DNA from: a gamma proteobacterium HIMB55 | Lineage (GTDB): Bacteria; Pseudomonadota; Gammaproteobacteria; Pseudomonadales; Halieaceae | Length of the DNA: 64,000 nucleotides | Assembly: GCA_000227505.4 (NCBI GenBank) | Contig: AGIF02000001.1 | Span: 1,074,035-1,138,034 of the forward strand | Direction of reading: 5' to 3' | Part shown: positions 17,767-26,989 of the stretch, piece after piece | Layout of the letters: every line of letters begins with the position of its first letter | How positions within the stretch are numbered: position 1 is the first letter of the stretch | Made by a program: the position numbers and the translations under genes | Notes under the pieces: generated by a model | Database searches by the model: none | Told to the model about the DNA's origin: nothing | The model's input: the letters and a program-made list of their open reading frames with translations, nothing else

Positions 17767-18311
17767 AGTATTGTTCCAAGTGCGCCACCGAGGTCGAGCG
17801 AAAAATCCCCGAGGGCGAAGATCGCGAACGCGATGTTTGCCCGGCCTGTCACGAGATTTTCTACGTTAATCCCAAAATTATTTGCGGCTGTATTCCGACG
17901 GTCGGCGACAAGGTGCTGCTCTGCAAGCGAGCGATTGAGCCTCGCTACGGTAAGTGGACACTGCCTGCGGGTTTCATGGAAAACCGTGAGACGACCGAGG
18001 AGGGCGCTGCTCGGGAGATGTGGGAAGAGGCTGAGGCGCGCGCCGTTGATATGAGTCTTTATCGTATCTTCGATGTGCCTCACATCAGCCAGGTATATGT
18101 TTTCTATCGCTGCGAAGTGCTCGATGGAAAATTTGGTGCCGGCTCAGAGAGCCTCGAGAGTCGCTTGTATTCTGAAGACGAAATTCCATGGGATGAGCTC
18201 GCGTTTCCAGTCGTCATTGAAATGTTGCGGGAGTTTTTTGAGGATCGGAAGACGCAAGAATTCCCCATCCGCAACAGTACAATCAGATATCAACACCGTC
18301 GTACAGGCTAA
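17763..18311 (+). CDS. Nudix hydrolase with N-terminal zinc ribbon
   Basis: 182 residues, started at ATG 17763 because it overlaps the moaE stop and begins directly with the zinc ribbon. Two Cys pairs (YCSKC and VCPAC) form the ribbon, followed by YVNPKI and a Nudix box built on GFMENRE...REMWEEAEA with the expected glycine, glutamates and arginine. This layout matches the NudC-like family that hydrolyses NADH, ADP-ribose or FAD-type dinucleotides, but it lacks the SQPWPFP signature that marks true NudC (present in the gene at 58599). Substrate is unknown. Coupling to moaE may reflect only gene packing. Confidence 0.8.
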   Translation: MKYCSKCATEVERKIPEGEDRERDVCPACHEIFYVNPKIICGCIPTVGDKVLLCKRAIEPRYGKWTLPAGFMENRETTEEGAAREMWEEAEARAVDMSLYRIFDVPHISQVYVFYRCEVLDGKFGAGSESLESRLYSEDEIPWDELAFPVVIEMLREFFEDRKTQEFPIRNSTIRYQHRRTG

Positions 18312-18362
18312 GACCTTCGTGTTACGACACTTTTGAAAATTCAGTTACAAGAGGGTTTATAA

Positions 18363-18839
18363 ATGGGTTTACCAACTACCGGTGCACCGGCACCTGCATT
18401 CTCACTTCAAGATCACACTGGCGCTGAGGTTTCTCTCAGTGATTATCGGGGTAAAAAGAATGTGCTGGTCTACTTTTACCCCAAAGCCATGACGCCGGGG
18501 TGCACGGTACAAGCGCAAGGTCTTCGCGATATTGCGGAACAACTCGCTTCCCACGATACCGTTGTTTTTGGCATTAGCCCCGATCCCGTAAAACGCCTAG
18601 CAAAGTTTGTTGAACGCGATGCGCTCAACTTTCAGCTGTTGAGTGATGAGGATCACTCGGTAGCTGACGCCTACGGCGCATGGGGACCCAAGAAGTTCAT
18701 GGGTAAGGAGTTTGACGGCATTTTGCGCACCAGCTATCTCGTCGATAAAGACGGCAATCTCTGCCAGATCATCAACAAATTTAAGACAAAAGATCACCAC
18801 GAAGTTGTATTAAACACGCTTCAAGAACTGGGACTATGA
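18363..18839 (+). CDS. bcp: Peroxiredoxin, BCP/PrxQ type, apparently one-cysteine
   Basis: Thiol peroxidase that reduces hydrogen peroxide and organic peroxides. 158 residues. The peroxidatic cysteine is Cys47 in [10 protein letters not shown]. In E. coli BCP the resolving cysteine lies five residues later ([10 protein letters not shown]); here that position is Gln52, so the usual intramolecular disulfide cannot form. Cys133-Cys135 region (GNLCQI) holds the only other obvious cysteine. Reduction by glutathione or by another thiol protein is therefore likely, and the adjacent glutathione transferase (four-base overlap) may be relevant. A good AGAGGG ribosome site precedes the start. Confidence 0.9.
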   Translation: MGLPTTGAPAPAFSLQDHTGAEVSLSDYRGKKNVLVYFYPKAMTPGCTVQAQGLRDIAEQLASHDTVVFGISPDPVKRLAKFVERDALNFQLLSDEDHSVADAYGAWGPKKFMGKEFDGILRTSYLVDKDGNLCQIINKFKTKDHHEVVLNTLQELGL

Positions 18840-19537
18840 TCGATCTATTCACATCGCCAACGCCCAACGGGCACAAAGTGTCCATAGCCTTGGAGGAGAT
18901 GGGTCTCGATTACGAGGTTCATACCATCGACCTGAGGTCAGGCGAGCAAAAGCAGGAACCTTTCTTGACGCACTCGCCGAATGGAAGGATTCCGGCGATT
19001 TACGATCGGGAATACGACCTATCTATCTTCGAATCGGGTGCGATCATGATCTACCTCGCAGAAAAAAGCGGCAAATTCCTGCCGAGCGATGTGGTCGGTC
19101 GATCGCGCGTTATCCAATGGCTTATGTTCCAGATGGGTGGTGTTGGGCCGATGATGGGACAGGCCAACGTGTTTTTCCGCTATTTCCCTGAGAAAATTCA
19201 GCCAGCGATCGATCGCTACCAGAGCGAAGGCCGTCGCCTTTTCGAGGTGTTAAATACGCAGCTGGGTAAGACCGAGTATTTGGCAGGCGATTACAGTATC
19301 GCCGATATGGCGAACTGGGCTTGGGTCCGCTCGCATCGGTGGAGCGGCATCGAGATTGATGGCCTCGAGCATTTACAGCGTTGGCACAACGCCATCAAAG
19401 TGCGTCCAGCGGCTGAGAAAGGCATCACGGTCCCAGTTGATATGCGATTGCTGCGAGATGGCAACGAGGACTCGAAAGAGACTCAAGACTTTATTAAGGG
19501 CGCACAAACGATGGTTCAGGGTATAAAGAAGGACTGA
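18836..19537 (+). CDS. Glutathione S-transferase family protein (YfcG/Nu-class like)
   Basis: 233 residues: an N-terminal thioredoxin-like domain ([18 protein letters not shown], then [11 protein letters not shown] and [12 protein letters not shown]) and an all-helical C-terminal domain ([17 protein letters not shown]). The TSPTPNGHK start, with Thr rather than Tyr/Cys at the active site, matches the YfcG/YghU group that act as disulfide-bond oxidoreductases with glutathione. It begins inside the bcp stop (ATGA overlap), so the two are made together; a role in recycling the one-cysteine peroxiredoxin is a reasonable but untested inference. Confidence 0.87.
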   Translation: MIDLFTSPTPNGHKVSIALEEMGLDYEVHTIDLRSGEQKQEPFLTHSPNGRIPAIYDREYDLSIFESGAIMIYLAEKSGKFLPSDVVGRSRVIQWLMFQMGGVGPMMGQANVFFRYFPEKIQPAIDRYQSEGRRLFEVLNTQLGKTEYLAGDYSIADMANWAWVRSHRWSGIEIDGLEHLQRWHNAIKVRPAAEKGITVPVDMRLLRDGNEDSKETQDFIKGAQTMVQGIKKD

Positions 19538-19541
19538 TGCC

Positions 19542-20312
19542 GTGTTTAGAGTGATTACCTGCAATACCAACGGAATTAGGGCCGCGCAGCGAAAAGGCTT
19601 CTTCGAATGGCTCGCAAACCAAGACGCTGACGTCGTGTGTATTCAGGAAACCAAGGCGCAGGAGCATCAGCTAGTTGACGATGCTTTCCGACCCGAGGGT
19701 TTCCACTGCTACTACAACGATGCAGAAAAGAAGGGCTATAGCGGTACCGCGCTGTATGCGAAGCAGGCGCCTTCCGCAATCCAAACTAGAGTTGGTTGGG
19801 AGCCTGTCGACTCTGAAGGCCGCTATCTGAGGGCGGATTTTGACGGTCTCAGTGTCATTTCGCTCTATGTTCCATCGGGGTCGAGCAATGACGCTGCGCA
19901 GGCGCGCAAAGACGTGTTCATGGAGAAGTTCACGCCACATATGAAGGCGCTTATAGAGGAAGATCGCGAGTTCATCATCTGCGCGGACTGGAATACCTGT
20001 CACCAAAATATTGATATCAAGAACTGGCGAAGCAACCAGAAAAATTCAGGTTTTATGCCGCATGAGCGGGAGTGGCTGACACACCTCTATGAGCAGCAGG
20101 GTTGGGTGGACATCTTTCGGCAAATGACAACCGAACCGGACCTTTACACCTGGTGGTCCAACCGAGGGCAGGCATGGGCCAACAATACGGGGTGGCGCCT
20201 CGATTACATGCTTGTGACACCCGGATTGTCGGGTAAAGGTGAGGGTTTTGCGATTTATCGCGATGAGCGCTTCTCTGACCACGCGCCGGTTACCATCGAT
20301 TTCAACATCTAG
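19542..20312 (+). CDS. xthA: Exodeoxyribonuclease III / AP endonuclease family protein
   Basis: Repairs abasic sites and trims 3' blocked ends. The 256 residues show the metal-dependent exonuclease III motifs in order: NTNGIRAAQRKGF, the catalytic glutamate in QETKAQ, GYSGTALY, CADWNTCH and the C-terminal SDHAPV. The start is GTG at 19542 with AAGGA about 9 bases upstream. It resembles the shorter ExoA-type enzymes of this superfamily, so strict XthA orthology is likely but not certain. Confidence 0.88.
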   Translation: MFRVITCNTNGIRAAQRKGFFEWLANQDADVVCIQETKAQEHQLVDDAFRPEGFHCYYNDAEKKGYSGTALYAKQAPSAIQTRVGWEPVDSEGRYLRADFDGLSVISLYVPSGSSNDAAQARKDVFMEKFTPHMKALIEEDREFIICADWNTCHQNIDIKNWRSNQKNSGFMPHEREWLTHLYEQQGWVDIFRQMTTEPDLYTWWSNRGQAWANNTGWRLDYMLVTPGLSGKGEGFAIYRDERFSDHAPVTIDFNI

Positions 20313-20360
20313 TTCCTATAGATTCACACCATAAAATATTGATTTAAATGAGGTTTAATC

Positions 20361-20693
20361 ATGTTTATTAGTCAGGCACACGCACAAGCTGGAGCCCCAC
20401 CACCTGCGGGCGGCGAATGGTTCCTTCCGATTATGATGATCGGGTTGCTGGTCTTTATGTACTTCACAACCATCAGGCCACAGCGCAAGCGCCAAAAGGA
20501 GCACGCGGAGCTTGTGAGCTCGTTGGGCAAAGGTGACGAAGTGCTGATGAGCTCAGGACTGATGGGCAAGATTGTTGACCTGACTGATCTCTACGTTGTC
20601 GTCAACGTTTCTGACAGAGTCGATCTCAAGTTCCAGCGTACGCATGTAACGGCAACGTTGCCGAAGGGCACCATTAAGAATCTTGGAGCCTAA
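20361..20693 (+). CDS. yajC: Preprotein translocase accessory subunit YajC
   Basis: Small single-helix inner-membrane protein that associates with SecDF. The 110 residues have a short periplasmic N-terminus, a hydrophobic helix (about 21-39, WFLPIMMIGLLVFMYFTTI), the family motif RPQRKRQKEH and a soluble beta domain with GDEVLMSSGLMGKI. It is normally encoded as tgt-yajC-secD-secF; here it is followed instead by a PLP enzyme that overlaps its end by 11 bases, and no secD or secF is in the window. Confidence 0.9.
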   Translation: MFISQAHAQAGAPPPAGGEWFLPIMMIGLLVFMYFTTIRPQRKRQKEHAELVSSLGKGDEVLMSSGLMGKIVDLTDLYVVVNVSDRVDLKFQRTHVTATLPKGTIKNLGA

Positions 20694-21702
20694 GACCATT
20701 ATTCAGTATCCATCCAGAGAGCCGTTGGCGATTCTTCCATCGCCGTTTCAGCTGCTCACCCGTGCAACCGAGCGCTGGGGGCAGGGGCGTCGTATCTGGT
20801 GCAAACGAGATGACCTGACGGGTTCGCTGCTCACCGGCAATAAAGTCAGAAAACTCGAGTTTTTGGCGGCTGAAGCGCGTCAAACGGGTTGTACGGTCTT
20901 GGTGACGGCTGGCGCATTGCAGAGTAACCACTGTCGCGCCACAGCGGCGGTTGCTGCCCAACTGGGGCTTAAGTGCGAGCTGATCCTTAGGGGGCAGGAG
21001 CAGGAGCTAAGTGGAAATTACCTGCTGAGTCGTATGCTCAACGCTGAGATTACCTATGTGTCTCGAGGGACAACCGGTGACGAGATGACCGTTCACCTGG
21101 CTGACGCCGAAAGACGTTGGGCGGCGCGCGGTGAGAAGGCGCTGACCATTCCGATTGGTGGCAGCGATGCCATGGGCATCTGGGGTTACATTGCTGCCGT
21201 GGAAGAGCTCGCTGAAGACATGAAGCGTAATGATCTGTCCTCAGCTGCGATTGTTCACGCTACGGGCTCAGGTGGCACGCAAGCGGGTCTAAATGCCGGT
21301 GTGTTACTTCATGAGGTGAATGCCGATGTCATTAGCTATGCGGTTTGTGATGACGAGGCCTATTTCAACGCCAAGGCCCAAGAAGACTGGTCTAACCTCC
21401 GTGCACGCCGACCAGAGCTTCCGTCGGCGCCCATCAAGACGCTAACGAACGACAAATACATTGGACCGGGCTACGGAAAAGCGGGCGAGGAGATCTTTGA
21501 TGCGCTCGCTGAGCTAGCTCAGCTTGAGGGTATTACGCTTGATCCCGTTTACACCGGTAAGGCGTTTTATGGCTTGATCACCGATTTAGCGAGTGGCGCA
21601 TTTGCCTCTCATGCATCGGACATCATTTTTATGCACACCGGTGGGGTTTTCGGTATCTTCCCCCATGCATCGGCAGTTGAGGCCGCGCTGGGGCGCGTCT
21701 GA
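20683..21702 (+). CDS. D-cysteine desulfhydrase / ACC deaminase family PLP enzyme
   Basis: 339 residues of fold-type II PLP enzyme. The PLP lysine lies in LTGNKVRKLEFL (Lys54), followed by the substrate-carboxylate motif GALQSNHCRATAA and the phosphate-binding HATGSGGTQAGL. These features define the D-cysteine desulfhydrase (DcyD) and 1-aminocyclopropane-1-carboxylate deaminase family. In bacteria most such proteins act on D-cysteine, and only a minority are true ACC deaminases. The TTG start at 20683 overlaps yajC; a later internal start cannot be excluded. A sodium:amino-acid symporter follows. Confidence 0.82.
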   Translation: MEPKTIIQYPSREPLAILPSPFQLLTRATERWGQGRRIWCKRDDLTGSLLTGNKVRKLEFLAAEARQTGCTVLVTAGALQSNHCRATAAVAAQLGLKCELILRGQEQELSGNYLLSRMLNAEITYVSRGTTGDEMTVHLADAERRWAARGEKALTIPIGGSDAMGIWGYIAAVEELAEDMKRNDLSSAAIVHATGSGGTQAGLNAGVLLHEVNADVISYAVCDDEAYFNAKAQEDWSNLRARRPELPSAPIKTLTNDKYIGPGYGKAGEEIFDALAELAQLEGITLDPVYTGKAFYGLITDLASGAFASHASDIIFMHTGGVFGIFPHASAVEAALGRV

Positions 21703-21739
21703 ACTGCTAAATACAAGACGATAACGAAGAGGCAGTTCG

Positions 21740-23104
21740 ATGCTTGAGACTATTATCCGTGAAGTGAATGCTGTTGCCTGGGGACTTCCCATGCTCATTC
21801 TTCTGCTCGGCACAGGAATCTATTTGACGCTGGGCCTCGGTTTTATGACGCTCCGGAAGGTGCCTCGTGCCGTTTCATTATTGTTCTCGGGAGTGTCTGG
21901 TCGCGGTGAGGGCGATATCGTTCCTTTCAAGGCGCTGATGACATCACTTTCGGCCACCATTGGCACGGGAAATATCGCAGGCGTGGCAACCGCTATCACT
22001 TTGGGCGGTCCCGGCGCCTTGTTCTGGATGTGGATCACCGCGTTGTTCGGCATGGCAACAAAATACGCCGAGGGTGTCTTAGCGGTGCGTTTTCGAGAAC
22101 AAGATGACCAAGGTGGTTATTCGGGCGGCCCCATGTACTACATCCGAAACGGGCTTGGCGAGCGATTTGGTGGCTTTGCGACAGGTCTCGCTTTCGCCTT
22201 TGCCTTGTTCGGCGCTACAGCCGGATTCGGGCTTGCTAACACGGTTCAGTCAAACTCGGTCGCTCAGGTGTTGACAGACAACGCCGGCGTTCCTTGGTGG
22301 ATAACCGGCGTCGTTCTGATGTTGATGGTCGGTGCTGTCATTCTTGGTGGAATCAAGCGCATTGCAGATACCGCAGGCGCCGTTGTTCCTGCCATGGCAA
22401 TTTCGTACATCGTCATGAGTCTGATTGTCATTTTGATGAATATTTCTGAGGTGCCAGCAGCCTTTGCAACGATTGTCGACAGCGCCTTTAACGGTGCCTC
22501 TGCTGCTGGAGGCTTTGCTGGCGCTACTGTCTGGGCCGCTATTCGATTTGGTGTTGCACGCGGGATCTTCTCGAACGAGGCAGGTTTGGGTAGTGCACCG
22601 ATTGCACACGCCGCGGCGCAAACAAACGAGCCGGTAGAGCAGGGACTCGTTGCGATGTTGGGGACGATGATCGATACCCTCATTGTCTGCACCATGACAG
22701 GTCTGGTTATTGTTCTCACTGGGGTGCTCGAGTCGGGCGTCTCGGGTGCGAGCCTGACCTCTATGGCCTTTGGCGCTGTCTTACCTGGCGGAGAGTGGGT
22801 CGTGACGATTGGTGTAGTGGTTTTTGCTACAACGACGATGATGGGTTGGGCATTCTACGGCGAGCGCTGTGTGGTTTACCTGTTTGGTACCAAGGGCATC
22901 ATGCCATTTCGGGTGTTGTGGGTTCTTGCAATACCTGTTGGCGCGGGCGCGGACTTGGGTCTCATTTGGCTAGTGGCGGATACCTTGAACGCCTTTATGG
23001 CGATACCGAACCTCGTAGGTCTCTTGCTCTTGTCTCCCATTGTCTTCGCCTTGACGCGCGAGTACTTCGCGCGCAAGCCAACCGGCAAAGAGGCGACCAG
23101 CTGA
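21740..23104 (+). CDS. Sodium:alanine symporter family protein (AGCS)
   Basis: Imports alanine, glycine or a related small amino acid with sodium. The 454 residues form about ten membrane helices and hold the AGCS signatures GKGDIVPFKALMTSLSATIG-like (here RGEGDIVPFKALMTSLSATI, 54-73), GTGNIAGVATAITLGGPGALFWMW and the later IFSNEAGLGSAPIAHAAA. A GAGGCAG ribosome site precedes the ATG at 21740. Lying directly after a D-amino-acid-type PLP enzyme, it may supply that enzyme, though this is only context. Confidence 0.9.
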   Translation: MLETIIREVNAVAWGLPMLILLLGTGIYLTLGLGFMTLRKVPRAVSLLFSGVSGRGEGDIVPFKALMTSLSATIGTGNIAGVATAITLGGPGALFWMWITALFGMATKYAEGVLAVRFREQDDQGGYSGGPMYYIRNGLGERFGGFATGLAFAFALFGATAGFGLANTVQSNSVAQVLTDNAGVPWWITGVVLMLMVGAVILGGIKRIADTAGAVVPAMAISYIVMSLIVILMNISEVPAAFATIVDSAFNGASAAGGFAGATVWAAIRFGVARGIFSNEAGLGSAPIAHAAAQTNEPVEQGLVAMLGTMIDTLIVCTMTGLVIVLTGVLESGVSGASLTSMAFGAVLPGGEWVVTIGVVVFATTTMMGWAFYGERCVVYLFGTKGIMPFRVLWVLAIPVGAGADLGLIWLVADTLNAFMAIPNLVGLLLLSPIVFALTREYFARKPTGKEATS

Positions 23105-23143
23105 TAGGCTTACAGGCGGGTCAGATGGAGTTAGACTAGATCC

Positions 23144-24046
23144 ATGCCAACGCTTGCACCGGAAAAGCTTGTTATCGCAATCTCCTCGAGAGCACTGTTC
23201 AATCTCGATGCGGAACATTTGGTCTACGAGAAAGAGGGGCTCGAAGCCTACTCTGCGTACCAGATCGAGCACGAGGATACGCCTTTGGAACGTGGCCAAG
23301 CGTTCACTTTGGCTAAAAAGCTACTCAGGTTGAACGAGACGCTCGAGGATCCGTTGGGTGTGGAGATCGTTCTTCTTTCACGAAACTCAGCTGATACCGG
23401 CTTGCGAATATTTAATTCGATTGAGCATTATGGTCTGCCGATTACCCGCGCTGCTTTCTGCGGCGGGGAGTCACCCTGGCGCTACATACAAGCCTTCGGC
23501 TGTCATCTATTTTTGTCATCAGAACCAGGGGATGTCCGCAAGGCACTCGAAAACAATGTTGCAGCCGCGACATTGGTATCAAAGCCAGTGACTGATTCGG
23601 ATGATGCAGTTATCAGGTTTGCTTTCGATGGCGATGCCGTTCTGTTTTCGGATGAAGCGGAAAAGATCTACAAAGCTGAGGGACTGGAGGCGTTTACCGA
23701 GAGCGAACGTGCACAGCGTAATCAGCCGCTGACCGGTGGACCGTTTAAAAGCTTCTTGAGCGCGCTGCACCTACTTCAGCAATCGTTGCCCGAGGCGTCG
23801 CCACTGATCCGTACGGCACTGGTTACTGCTCGGTCCGCTCCTGCCCACGAGCGTGTCATCCGCACTCTGCGTGCATGGGATGTGCGATTAGATGAGTCGA
23901 TTTTCCTCGGTGGGTTACCCAAAGTGGAGTTTCTTAAGGCCTACGATGCAGATGTCTTCTTCGATGATCAGGAGACGCACTGTCACTTGGCCGCAGATCA
24001 TGTTGCCACAGGGCATGTACCGCACGGTGTTGCCAACGAATCCTGA
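23144..24046 (+). CDS. 5'-nucleotidase (cytosolic NT5C1-like family)
   Basis: 300 residues related to the cytosolic 5'-nucleotidase-1 family (Pfam 5-nucleotidase, PF06189). Characteristic stretches are LVIAISSRALFNLDAEH at the start, EIVLLSRNSADTGLRIFNSIEHYGL, AFCGGESPWRYIQAF, FLSSEPGDVRKAL and the late DVFFDDQETHC. Members remove phosphate from nucleoside 5'-monophosphates. It stands between the symporter and cysB; a possible hairpin follows its stop. Confidence 0.85.
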   Translation: MPTLAPEKLVIAISSRALFNLDAEHLVYEKEGLEAYSAYQIEHEDTPLERGQAFTLAKKLLRLNETLEDPLGVEIVLLSRNSADTGLRIFNSIEHYGLPITRAAFCGGESPWRYIQAFGCHLFLSSEPGDVRKALENNVAAATLVSKPVTDSDDAVIRFAFDGDAVLFSDEAEKIYKAEGLEAFTESERAQRNQPLTGGPFKSFLSALHLLQQSLPEASPLIRTALVTARSAPAHERVIRTLRAWDVRLDESIFLGGLPKVEFLKAYDADVFFDDQETHCHLAADHVATGHVPHGVANES

Positions 24047-24083
24047 TCTGGTCTGTACAGCCGCTTAGAACCAAAGTATCTTT

Positions 24084-24105
24084 CAGGGCCTGTTTTAATG
24101 CCCTG
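24084..24105 (+). terminator. Hairpin between the 5'-nucleotidase gene and cysB
   Basis: CAGGGC (24084-24089) and GCCCTG (24100-24105) form a perfect 6-bp stem with a 10-base loop. No T-run follows, so it is a weak candidate for a rho-independent terminator. The 3' arm ends 8 bases before the cysB ATG, in the place of a ribosome site, so it could instead affect cysB translation. Confidence 0.3.
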
Positions 24106-24113
24106 TGATTATT

Positions 24114-25088
24114 ATGAAGCTACAGCAGCTCAAATACATTTGGGAGGTTGCACATCATGACCTCAATGTTTCTGCGACCGCGCAGAGTTTATTTACGTCA
24201 CAACCCGGAATCAGTAAGCAGATTCGGCTTTTAGAGGGGGAGCTCGGGGTAGAGATCTTCTCTCGCAGTGGAAAGCACCTCACGCACATCACACCTGCTG
24301 GCGAGGCAATTATTGAAATGGCGGGTGAGATTCTTCGCCAGACCGAATCAATTAAGCGTATTGCGCAAGATCACTCGGACAATGTGTCAGGCAGCATGTC
24401 GCTCGCAACCACGCACGGACAGGCGCGATATGTGCTGCCAGAGTCTATTGCTCGGTTCTCGGCTGAGCACCCCGAGGTATCGCTCGAGATGCGTCAGGGC
24501 AGCCCCCAGCAAATCGCGGAGATGGCAGCTAAAGGGAGCGTGGACTTCGCCATTGCGACGGAGGCGCTGCAACAATACGCATCATTAGTGACGTTGCCGT
24601 TTTTTCGATGGTCGCACTGCGTGGTGGTTCCCAGCGGGCACCCGCTTGCGGCGCTTGATTCACCGACGTTAGAGCAAATAGCGCATTACCCAATCATTAC
24701 CTATACCGAGGGGTTTACGGGACGGTTCCGTATTGACGAGGGGTTTGAAGCTCGTGGGCTTACGCCTAATTACGTTGTGACTGCAGCCGATGCTGATGTC
24801 ATCAAGACCTATGTACGCAAGGGAATGGGTGTTGGCATCATTTCGACAATGGCCTACGAGGAACAAAGCGACAATGATCTCATCAAGATTGGATCGCCCA
24901 ATTACTTCGCTTCACTGTTGTCATGCATTGCGTTCAGACGTGGGACTTTTTTGCGGGGCTTTATGTACGGCTTCATCGAACAGCTCGCGCCACACCTCAC
25001 GCAAGACATTGTCAAACACGCGATGTCCATTGCGGACCCAGAAGAGCGCAATGAGTTTTGCGCAAGACTGGAAGTTCCACGCATTTAG
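24114..25088 (+). CDS. cysB: LysR-type transcriptional regulator CysB
   Basis: Activates sulfate assimilation and cysteine biosynthesis genes, sensing N-acetylserine or O-acetylserine. With the ATG at 24114 the protein has 324 residues, exactly the E. coli length, and begins MKLQQLKYIWEV; the upstream GTG at 24105 would add only three residues. The N-terminal helix-turn-helix (LNVSATAQSLFTSQPGISKQ, about 17-36) and SRSGKHL are near identical to E. coli CysB, and the rest is the periplasmic-binding-like sensor. No cys structural genes are adjacent. Confidence 0.93.
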   Translation: MKLQQLKYIWEVAHHDLNVSATAQSLFTSQPGISKQIRLLEGELGVEIFSRSGKHLTHITPAGEAIIEMAGEILRQTESIKRIAQDHSDNVSGSMSLATTHGQARYVLPESIARFSAEHPEVSLEMRQGSPQQIAEMAAKGSVDFAIATEALQQYASLVTLPFFRWSHCVVVPSGHPLAALDSPTLEQIAHYPIITYTEGFTGRFRIDEGFEARGLTPNYVVTAADADVIKTYVRKGMGVGIISTMAYEEQSDNDLIKIGSPNYFASLLSCIAFRRGTFLRGFMYGFIEQLAPHLTQDIVKHAMSIADPEERNEFCARLEVPRI

Positions 25089-25250
25089 ACGATGTACGGC
25101 ATAAGAATACGACCATTTGGAGGGGTTTTTTCACAGGGCTTTATGCGATTATTAGGAGATCGGATATCGCTGTCATGCGTATGAACCCTAGCCGCTAATT
25201 TAAAGCGACCGACCACGCCTAGGTGCGGTTTTTAACATTCAAGGATAAGA

Positions 25251-26960
25251 ATGGACACTACTCACACAAACAACGTGATGCCCTCGCTCACGAACCCTTT
25301 TGATACGCAGGGTAACGACCCGTTGCCATCGACGGATTACCAAGCAGCCGTCGCGCGAGGCACTGAATTACAAGCGCTACCGCAAGCTGCGGCATCCGGC
25401 AGAAACATCCAGCGTCAGCACAGCAAAAACCGGATGACTGTCTGGGAACGCATCGAGTTTTTGGTCGATGAAGAACCCACGATTTTGTATCAAAACTGGG
25501 GCCCTAACCTAGACGGTGCGTCACTCGTGACAGCCGTTGGCCGCATCGATGGGCGGGATGTTGCTATTTATGGACACGATTTCACTGTGCGCGCAGGCTC
25601 GATGGATGCCACCAACGGCGAGAAGCTCGCGCGGCTTTTTGAACTCGCGGGCGAACGGGGCATTCCTCTGGTGGGTCTCAATGACTCTGCGGGCGCTTAC
25701 ATCCCCGCGGGTGTCGGTGGCCTAGACGGTTATGCAGAAGCATTTACAGGGCTTCGTAAAATCTCAGGCGTTGTTCCCAGCATTATGTGCATGTTCGGTT
25801 TTAATGCCGGCGGTGGCAGTTACTTGCCTCGACAGGGCAGTTTCTTGATCCAGCCCAAAGATACGTTTTTTGGTCTGACAGGTCCGGGTGTCGTCAAATC
25901 TGTATTGGGCGAGGATATTACGCCTGACGAGCTGGGCGGTCCTGGGGTTCACAGCCAGACGGGTGTAACAGACTTTGTTGTTGAGGATGAAGTTTCGGCA
26001 CTCCGTAAAGTGCGCGAAATACTGCGGTACCTGCCCGATAACAACGCAGCCGCACCCGACGTGCAAGACTGCTCGGATCCCATCGACCGTAGCACTAGCG
26101 ACATCGATACCTTGTTAAAAACAGCGTTCGAGTCGGCCACTGGATTTAATACGCCTGTTGATAGTTCCATCATCATTCAGCAGCTTTGCGACCATGGAGA
26201 CTTCCTCGAGATACAGGAAGAGCGTGCGAAAAACACCATCACGTGTTTAGGCCGAATAGGTGGCCACGTCGTGGGTTTTGTTGCCAATAACTCGGCGGTC
26301 GCATCGGGGCAGATTGACATTGATGCGGCGCTCAAGAACGCACGGTTCATTCGTTTTTGTAACCTCTACAACATTCCAGTGATGTTCCTAGAGGATACAA
26401 CCGGGTTTTTGCCGGGAAGAGAACAGGAGCACCGCGGCATTGTCCAAGCGGGGCGCGCGATGCTCGATGCTATTGTTGACCTCCGAACGCCGCGGTTCTT
26501 GATTCTTATCAGAAACGCCTTTGGCGGCGCGTATGCGTCCTACAACAACTACCCCACGGGTGCCGACTTGGTTGTTGCGCTTCCAACGACTCGGGTGGCG
26601 GTTATGGGTCCCGCAGGGGTTGAGTACGTCTACAAGGACGAGATCAAAGCAATCCGCGGTTCGGTTAGCGAGCGAGTAGCCGCAACCAAGGCCGAGCTGG
26701 TATCGCAGGGTGTCTCGGCGGACGACGCGCAGGTGCAAGCAGAAGCAAGCATTGCTGAGTGGGCTAAAGCAGCGGAGGCAGATTTAGCAAAGCGGTATGA
26801 ACGCGAAATCATGAATCCAGAAGAGGCGCTTAGTCTTGGCTCGGTATCCCAGATTGTGATGCCACAAGATTTACGTGGGGTCATCGCCAAGCATCTCATG
26901 TTCTGCCTACGTCATTACAAGCCTGAGCCCATGAGTGGCGTTCAGCGCGAATTCCATTAA
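25251..26960 (+). CDS. pccB: Acyl-CoA (probably propionyl-CoA) carboxylase, carboxyltransferase subunit
   Basis: Transfers carboxyl from carboxybiotin to an acyl-CoA. The 569 residues hold both crotonase-fold halves: an N-terminal half with [38 protein letters not shown] and the oxyanion-hole-like [14 protein letters not shown], and a C-terminal half with [37 protein letters not shown] and [12 protein letters not shown]. It is longer than usual PccB (about 510-540), mostly from an N-terminal extension. AAGGA lies 6 bases before the ATG. The downstream biotin carboxylase, epimerase, mutase and MeaB make propionyl-CoA the likely substrate. Confidence 0.9.
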   Translation: MDTTHTNNVMPSLTNPFDTQGNDPLPSTDYQAAVARGTELQALPQAAASGRNIQRQHSKNRMTVWERIEFLVDEEPTILYQNWGPNLDGASLVTAVGRIDGRDVAIYGHDFTVRAGSMDATNGEKLARLFELAGERGIPLVGLNDSAGAYIPAGVGGLDGYAEAFTGLRKISGVVPSIMCMFGFNAGGGSYLPRQGSFLIQPKDTFFGLTGPGVVKSVLGEDITPDELGGPGVHSQTGVTDFVVEDEVSALRKVREILRYLPDNNAAAPDVQDCSDPIDRSTSDIDTLLKTAFESATGFNTPVDSSIIIQQLCDHGDFLEIQEERAKNTITCLGRIGGHVVGFVANNSAVASGQIDIDAALKNARFIRFCNLYNIPVMFLEDTTGFLPGREQEHRGIVQAGRAMLDAIVDLRTPRFLILIRNAFGGAYASYNNYPTGADLVVALPTTRVAVMGPAGVEYVYKDEIKAIRGSVSERVAATKAELVSQGVSADDAQVQAEASIAEWAKAAEADLAKRYEREIMNPEEALSLGSVSQIVMPQDLRGVIAKHLMFCLRHYKPEPMSGVQREFH

Positions 26961-26989
26961 AAATCAGCGAGTTAAGTTGGAGTTTTACT

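Noticed and set aside
22264-22719. 151-codon minus-strand frame opposite the AGCS symporter
   Set aside because: Low-complexity Ala/Thr/Ile product mirrors the antisense of a membrane protein; no ribosome site.
25213-25233. Hairpin-like stretch followed by TTTTT just upstream of the carboxyltransferase gene
   Set aside because: The stem has a mismatch, a G-T pair and a very small loop, and it would lie in the gene's own leader 18 bases before the start. Too weak to call a terminator or attenuator.
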